A stretch of 64,000 nucleotides of DNA from Latrodectus hesperus (Eukaryota; Arthropoda; Arachnida; Araneae; Theridiidae), in NCBI GenBank assembly GCA_037975125.1, contig CM075855.1, positions 108,890,118 to 108,954,117 of the forward strand. Direction: 5' to 3'. This document shows positions 61,001 to 64,000 of this stretch, one piece after another (position 1 is the first letter of the stretch; each line of letters begins with the position of its first letter). The notes under the pieces were generated by a model. The model was not told the DNA's origin. It worked only from the letters and a program-made list of their open reading frames with translations, and did not search any database. A program made the position numbers and the translations under genes.

Positions 61001-64000
61001 TAACCACTCCTATAATTGATACTGATTTCTCGGTTGTGCAACACAGTACAGTAACGAAATTAAATACACTTGAAGAGTCAATAGTGTCTTTGGGTACTGA
61101 AGAAGTGTCTGAATTAATAAATTCTGGAGAATCTATTGAGTTTTCAGGAACTACTGATACATCTCTGAAACCATCAAATATGACAATACCACTTACCACA
61201 AATCAAATAACTTCATCTACCGATAAAGACGCTTTCGAGGAAATATTTTCTAAAGCACCAATAACATCTACTTCAACACAGAGCAAACATAATGATTCGT
61301 TGATCATGAATGACATCACTACACATCAGACAAATATTTATTCTAGATCTACATATTCTGATAGTGTGCCGCCCGATGATAATGAAAGCACCACTAGCAA
61401 TAGTTCAATTATTTCTACAAACTCCAAAGAAATAGCTTCAGTAACATCGTATTCAGTTGAAACAACTACGTTTACAAATACGTATAACTCAGATAAGCCA
61501 ACGGAACTAAGCACTGTTAAAGAAGTTAAAACATCTTTAGAAAACTCAAGAAATCCAGCAACTGTATATTTGACTTCGGAATACTCCGAAATATTGCTAA
61601 ATACCTCAATGAAACAGACACCTTCAATAACTACAACGGAGGTATTTACTGACGTAGCATTCACAAGCACTACTCAAAGTGATAATTTAAATTTTGACGA
61701 GATTTCTTCAGATGAAATAGATCCAAGTTCTTCAGACACTCTAATGATTTCCGAAGATCTTGACACTGACGATAGTTCCCAGGTTTCGAAAGGTGTCAGT
61801 CTTTCCGATATTACTGTTCCTACAGATATTACTTCAGATGCACTCTCGAAAACCAGCGGTATTTCAAATGCTCTCATGACCTCCACTCATAGAATAACAT
61901 CCGATAACTTCGTAACTTTCAGCCATGGAATCTCCTCAGAGGAAATTTCAACTTCGGGTGACGCTGTTTCATCAGACGCCCTCACGACTTCGGGTGACGC
62001 TGTTTCATCAGACGCCCTCACGACTTCGGGTGACGCTGTTTCATCAGACGCCCTCACGACTTCGGGTGACGCTGTTTCATCAGACGCCCTCACGACTTCG
62101 GGTGACGCTGTTTCATCAGACGCCCTCACGACTTCGGGTGACGCTGTTTCATCAGACGCCCTCACGACTTCGGGTGACGCTGTTTCATCAGACGCCCTCA
62201 CGACTTCGGGTGACGCTGTTTCATCAGACGCCCTCACGACTTCGGGTGACGCTGTTTCATCAGACGCCCTCACGACTTCGGGTGACGCTGTTTCATCAGA
62301 CGCCCTCACGACTTCGGGTGACGCTGTTTCATCAGACGCCCTCACGACTTCGGGCGACGCTGTTTCATCAGACGCCCTCACGACTTCGGGCGACGCTGTT
62401 TCATCAGACGCCCTCACGACTTCGGGCGACGCTGTTTCATCAGACGCCCTCACGACTTTCTCAGATTCCAACACCATGAAGACTGATGCCATTACCGCAG
62501 ATACCCACACCACCCGTGGCTTTGATATCTCCTCAGATGGTCTTACGATCTCCTTTGATGACAGTACTTCAGATGAACTCTTGACTTCCGGAAATAACTC
62601 CTCACATGTGCTCACAAATTCTGACGGTGATAGCTCCTTAGATGTCTCCACTATCACCGAAAGTAGTTCTCCAAATGCTCTTACAACCTTGGATAAAGCT
62701 GACTTCTCAGATGCCTTCACGAACTTCAGTGATAATAGCTCTCCTTACACCCTGACGATATCATCCAATGATAGCTCTTCAAATACCTCCCACATGTATG
62801 ATGATTCTATTTCAGTCACCATGACAGCTTCAGGAAATGGAATTTCGGATGCATCAGTGTTCTCTGTAGATGGAAGTCTCTCAAATGCTCACATGACCAC
62901 ACAATATAGTATAACTGCCGATGTCTCTACGACCTCTGGTTATTCTAGTACAGATGTCGCGATTTCATCTTCAGAATATAATTCAGATGCCTCATTGAGT
63001 TCTATATATTCTAATTTAGATTCTATAGGAACTATAGATGATAAATCTTCAGATGTACCCACGCCTTCCAATTATGGTAGCTCCACAGACGTGTTCCAAA
63101 GCACCGCGGAAGATGGCTCTTCAGATACCTCCACCATTTTCGATAATTACAGTTCAACTACCACAATGCTCCAAACCTCCCTAATCTCAGGTGATGGCAA
63201 TTCTTCAAATACCCCTTCCAGCTCCCAATATAGTATTTCTTCAAATTCTTTCATAACTTCCAATTCAAGTTCATATGCCTTGATTACTACCTTAGATTCT
63301 AATTCATATGTTCCAGACCCCTCAATTGCTGGAAGTTCTTCAGTTGCAGCTATGACTATCGTAGATAGTAAGTCTTCAGAACTCCTTATGACCAATGGTG
63401 ATTTTATTTCCACACAAACCATGACGACTTCCAGTGATTCTGTAACTGAAGAACGCGATGTTGAAACGTCAAATGAGCCTAATTCCAATGAAATGACAGA
63501 CCCCTCATCAGAACATCAAGATTTATTCTCTACTTCTGATATCACATTACACTTTGAGAAAGACACAACTTTTAGTACTTCAAAACTTTTTAGTACTTCA
63601 GACAAAACATTTTCAAATGTACTATCAACCCTAGCAGAGTCTTCTCCAGATTCCACGACTGATACGCAAATAAGTTCCAAACTTCATCCATCATCAGAAT
63701 TTGATAATTCTATTTTTACTGTTACTTCAGATGAAAACACTACTGAAACTTCTACAAAAGAGCCTTTCATTTTTTCCACATCAATTAGTCCCTCAATAGC
63801 TTCTACTGAATATTTAGAAGATACAGTAAGTTCTGTTCCCTCTATTTCAGAAGAAACAAGTGTCTCAAAATCCAGTGAACCTTCATCTTTTGTGAAAACA
63901 TCAACACATGACTCTGCTGTGTCCGATTCAACTGTTTCATTGACAGAAATATCTTCTGATAGTACAACACTTCCAATATCGACTATTTCAAGAGAATCTA
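46028..64000 (+). CDS. secreted chitin-binding mucin (peritrophin type), four exons, incomplete at the right edge
   Basis: Predicted join: 46028-46076, 53630-53827, 55151-55369 and 58319 to beyond 64000. All three junctions are phase 1 with GT/AG borders (GTAAAA, GTGATA and GTAAGT donors; CTCTTAG, TATGCAG and TTTTTAG acceptors). The product is a signal peptide, two CBM14 (peritrophin-A) domains and more than 1,890 residues of Ser/Thr/Asp/Glu-rich mucin domain. CBM14 modules bind chitin, and densely O-glycosylated Ser/Thr tracts hold water, so such proteins build peritrophic matrix, gut lining or cuticle coatings outside the cell. The two domain exons are symmetric 1-1 exons that could be shuffled or duplicated without breaking frame. 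Odd point: about 500 bases of exon 4 are in a shifted frame. The C-terminus, and any further CBM14 domains, lie outside the window. Confidence 0.8.
46077..48939. other. intron 1, left part: AT-rich, with a 16-bp hairpin
   Basis: No exon-like sequence. The notable structure is GGAGAACACAATGGAG at 48282-48297 facing CTCCACTGTGTTCTCC at 48305-48320, a stem with a single G/T wobble and a 7-base loop, in a patch that repeats TGTTCTCC/GTCCTCC motifs. An 81-codon ORF at 47600 has no domain features. Confidence 0.6.
48940..49976 (+). pseudogene. mariner-like transposase relic in intron 1
   Basis: Segments in order: MVKRAEGIIVTNHRVSPAHI and AQQLEISV (helix-turn-helix, about 49236-49325), LCSRWVPYSL (linker motif, about 49362), LSRIIASG where the first catalytic TxDE should be (about 49470), CEGVVYTEYMQKG (about 49613), HANARVHKLRAAQDLL (degraded second Asp block, about 49740) and a C-terminal stretch FGNSKDKLEDN in another frame. 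The catalytic Asp residues are lost or ambiguous, and several frame changes and stops are present, so this is an old relic. It differs from the mariners at 10.1 and 22.9 kb. Confidence 0.72.
50381..50638 (-). repeat. SINE family C copy 2, head-truncated
   Basis: Starts at a T-run (tail complement), then ACGGCGGGACTTGGGTGACT, CGTCACAACAAGGCTGG, AAGTCACGGAAGCGGGTAGC and CGAACCCGGGACCCACAGCT, ending at CAGGAGTCAG without the A-box part. Possible short target duplication AGTTAGT on both sides. Lies in intron 1. Confidence 0.82.
50835..51110 (+). repeat. SINE family B copy 3
   Basis: Head GCCGACCAAATTATCTAGTG, A box TAGTGGTCAGCGTGCCTGAC, B-box-like AGATTCGAATACCGGTTCGG, body GGATGCCTACCC and GAGGAAGTCGGACTACACAC, tail GGCACACGACAACAACTACA. 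It follows 34048-34327 closely. Lies in intron 1. Confidence 0.88.
51111..52024. other. intron 1, AT-rich stretch
   Basis: A patch at 51268-51310 (AGCATATCCATTCTTGGACC, TTGCGC) resembles 56445-56490 and may be a repeat end. Nothing else seen. Confidence 0.55.
52027..53535 (+). mobile_element. Tc1-like transposon with TIRs and TA duplications, in intron 1
   Basis: The left end CAGTGGCTTTAAAAAGTG and the right end (reverse complement CAGTGGCTTTCAAAAATT) are flanked by TA at 52025-52026 and 53536-53537. Inner TIR parts also correspond (TTCGTATCCTTT versus TTATCCTACAC). The length of 1509 bp suits a Tc1-group element. The right end lies only 95 bases before exon 2. Confidence 0.9.
52344..53268 (+). 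pseudogene. Tc1-like transposase, badly decayed
   Basis: Frames read MAHRVAHKDATHIIRKFFHH and KCGKSIRDIAKLE (helix-turn-helix, about 52361-52450), HGRSARRKIFVRAKNK (second DNA-binding region, about 52620), ADESKFNIF in a shifted frame (first catalytic Asp region, about 52736), KHGGGYVLVWGCV (about 52838), FYQDNVT-like sequence (second Asp, about 53005), then PKVLKTP and SPD (about 53050-53085) and a C-terminal SNSMPRHLKAVVNAAG (about 53220). Many frame changes and stops are present, so it is not functional. Confidence 0.78.
53630..53827 (+). CDS. mucin gene exon 2: first CBM14 (peritrophin-A) domain
   Basis: Acceptor CTCTTAG before 53630, donor GTGATA at 53828, 198 bases, phase 1 on both sides. 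The six-cysteine chitin-binding pattern is complete: Cys in TSACQG, VTDCSS, YVVCKN, EFQCSE, KRTCDY and SIACEG. Spacing and the aromatic Tyr before the third Cys agree with peritrophin-A domains, in which three disulfides hold a chitin-binding face. GC content is clearly above that of the introns. Confidence 0.92.
53828..54199. other. intron 2, left part
   Basis: A GC-richer stretch (53990-54200) looks like an interspersed repeat or the interior of the LINE remnant that follows, but I cannot read a frame in it. Confidence 0.45.
54200..54720 (+). pseudogene. LINE ORF2 C-terminal remnant in intron 2
   Basis: Frames read NDIKFCWMPGLVGLEENEK and ADAAAKATSNLLHSS (RNase H C-terminal motif, with Leu where the active-site His normally stands), then after stops SFRIGLARFTHRHLFLSEL and WCETCDEPYAVYHHILISC, the Cys/His tail of LINE ORF2, followed by PYFNNRRIHFLN and a stop near 54657. 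Frame changes and stops make it inert. It contains a near-perfect inverted repeat at 54408-54478. Confidence 0.78.
54721..55150. other. intron 2, right part, AT-rich
   Basis: No feature except a polypyrimidine-poor acceptor (CTGTATGCAG) at its end. Confidence 0.6.
55151..55369 (+). CDS. mucin gene exon 3: second CBM14 domain
   Basis: Acceptor TATGCAG, donor GTAAGT at 55370, 219 bases, phase 1 on both sides. After a short linker (DGEVVQTVETRISTPSTDVE) come the cysteines CETDTCTC, YSCYEYYRCENG, KEQCPPG, KLTCDY and VDC, a CBM14 pattern with extra Cys at the start (C-x4-C-x-C). The YEYYRCENG and LxCDYEE motifs are typical of the family. Without splicing the frame would stop nine bases after the donor. 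Confidence 0.92.
55370..57392. other. intron 3, left part: degenerate tRNA-like repeats
   Basis: Several patches look like decayed SINE heads: GGCAGCTAAATGATTAACAC with GAGAGTCCCATTACC (55528-55580), GGCAGCTAAATTAGTACTTT with GGTTCAAATCCCAACT (55601-55655) and GGTTTGAATGCCACC (55968). They share GGCAGCTAAAT but are too eroded to delimit. No exon seen. Confidence 0.45.
57393..57690 (-). repeat. SINE family C copy 3, with target duplication
   Basis: Direct repeats TTTTCATAATTT at 57381-57392 and 57691-57702. On the plus strand: CGGCGGGCACTAGGGTGACG, GCCACAACAAGGCCAG, AAGTCACGGAGGCGAGTTGC, GGATTCGAACCCGGGATCCA and CATTCAGCCATCGGTCTGCT. Same orientation as the other two copies. Lies in intron 3. 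Confidence 0.93.
57703..58318. other. intron 3, right part
   Basis: A possible SINE-head scrap at 57776-57850 (GCAGCTAACAGAAGAATGGT, GTCTGATTCCCTCCC). The rest is AT-rich, ending in a T-rich acceptor (TTTTTTTAG). Confidence 0.55.
58319..64000 (+). CDS. mucin gene exon 4: giant Ser/Thr/Asp/Glu-rich domain, runs off the window
   Basis: Open from 58319 to 58620 in the frame set by exon 3, then from about 58623 to 59130 in the frame one base back, then in the original frame from 59131 to the end of the window, more than 1,620 codons with no stop. Ser, Thr, Asp, Glu, Ile and Asn dominate; Cys is absent and aromatic residues are rare. Motifs such as TSSD, STxxS and ETS recur. Many N-x-S/T sites also occur (for example DNSSP). 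The domain should be an extended O-glycosylated, acidic stalk. Around the 36-bp array (61957-62460) both flanks carry older, degenerate versions of the same SSDxLTTSG theme. Minus-strand ORFs here are shadows of biased codon use. Confidence 0.88.
58612..59135 (+). other. compensating frame-shift pair in the mucin exon
   Basis: Frame 1 ends at TGA 58624-58626 after SSRLPS. The frame that looks coding across 58623-59130 is one base behind and ends at TAA 59148-59150. The first frame resumes cleanly at ACT 59131. The event at CCTAGTTGAAG looks like one missing base. The event at GACAAAGAAAACT looks like one extra A. Both sit in or beside short runs, typical places for read errors. Real mutations, or an unannotated small intron at the first site, are less likely alternatives. 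Confidence 0.75.
61957..62460 (+). repeat. coding minisatellite: 14 copies of a 36-bp unit (12 residues)
   Basis: GGTGACGCTGTTTCATCAGA-CGCCCTCACGACTTCG recurs every 36 bases, coding GDAVSSDALTTS in the mucin frame. 14 units fit exactly between 61957 and 62460, and the last one ends ACTTTC instead of ACTTCG. Copies are identical except that the last three start GGC instead of GGT, a silent change, so new copies were made recently by slippage or unequal exchange. As 36 is divisible by 3, copy-number changes keep the frame. The repeat creates long clean ORFs on both strands; only the plus frame belongs to the gene. Confidence 0.97.

Noticed and set aside
58658..61670. Chain of minus-strand ORFs of 64-153 codons over the mucin exon
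   Set aside because: Antisense shadows produced by Ser/Thr/Glu codon bias. No domain and no continuity.
61925..62479. 184-codon plus-strand ORF of LFHQTPSRLRVT repeats
   Set aside because: It is the same 36-bp array in the wrong frame and is closed by stops directly outside the array.
61887..62720. 277-codon minus-strand ORF with 12-residue repeats (SPEVVRASDETA)
   Set aside because: It is the reverse complement of the 36-bp coding repeat. The plus frame continues as mucin for kilobases on both sides and connects to CBM14 exons, while the minus ORF has no such context.

Overview
The window is AT-rich eukaryotic DNA with long non-coding stretches, large dinucleotide (AT)n tracts, many Tc1/mariner relics, non-LTR retrotransposon fragments and several tRNA-headed SINE families. 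I see no bacterial or viral gene organisation. Together with the chitin-binding (CBM14/peritrophin-A) exons on the right, this points to an arthropod nuclear genome. A spider or other arachnid is my best guess from the style of the repeats, but that is recollection, not proof.

Layout. 0-10 kb: AT-rich DNA with a 62-bp satellite (about 881-2100) and (AT)n tracts. 10-24 kb: mobile elements. These are a mariner with both inverted repeats and TA duplications (10135-11385), SINEs near 12.1-12.7 kb, a Tc1-like transposase split by a 5'-truncated LINE carrying an RNase H domain (17.1-19.4 kb), a mariner-like relic split by a SINE (20.1-21.0 kb), a SINE at 21.15 kb and another mariner-like relic (22.8-23.7 kb). 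24.2-24.8 kb: a less AT-rich block ending in a possible signal-peptide exon. 25-45.9 kb: no convincing host exon. It holds SINEs, two copies of one MITE, a 197-bp dimeric satellite next to a LINE remnant, further (AT)n tracts, palindromes and a 64-73 bp tandem repeat.

46-64 kb: the one clear host gene, on the + strand and running off the right edge. Four exons fit together with every junction in phase 1: a signal peptide (46028-46076), one CBM14 domain (53630-53827), a second CBM14 domain (55151-55369) and a giant Ser/Thr/Asp/Glu-rich mucin-like exon (58319 to beyond 64000). The last exon contains 14 copies of a 36-bp/12-residue repeat. The predicted product is a secreted chitin-binding mucin of the peritrophin type, such as a peritrophic-matrix, gut-lining or cuticular component. 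Two mutually compensating frame shifts (about 58.62 and 59.13 kb) put about 500 bases of the mucin exon in another frame. They are either assembly errors or real lesions. The introns hold a mariner relic, two SINEs, a Tc1-like element with TIRs and TA duplications, a LINE remnant and another SINE.

The most interesting leads are the mucin gene with its homogenised repeat and frame-shift pair, a second signal-peptide exon at 24.8 kb that could be an alternative first exon, SINE families with unrelated heads but a common 3' tail, and two satellites that each alternate between two subunit types.
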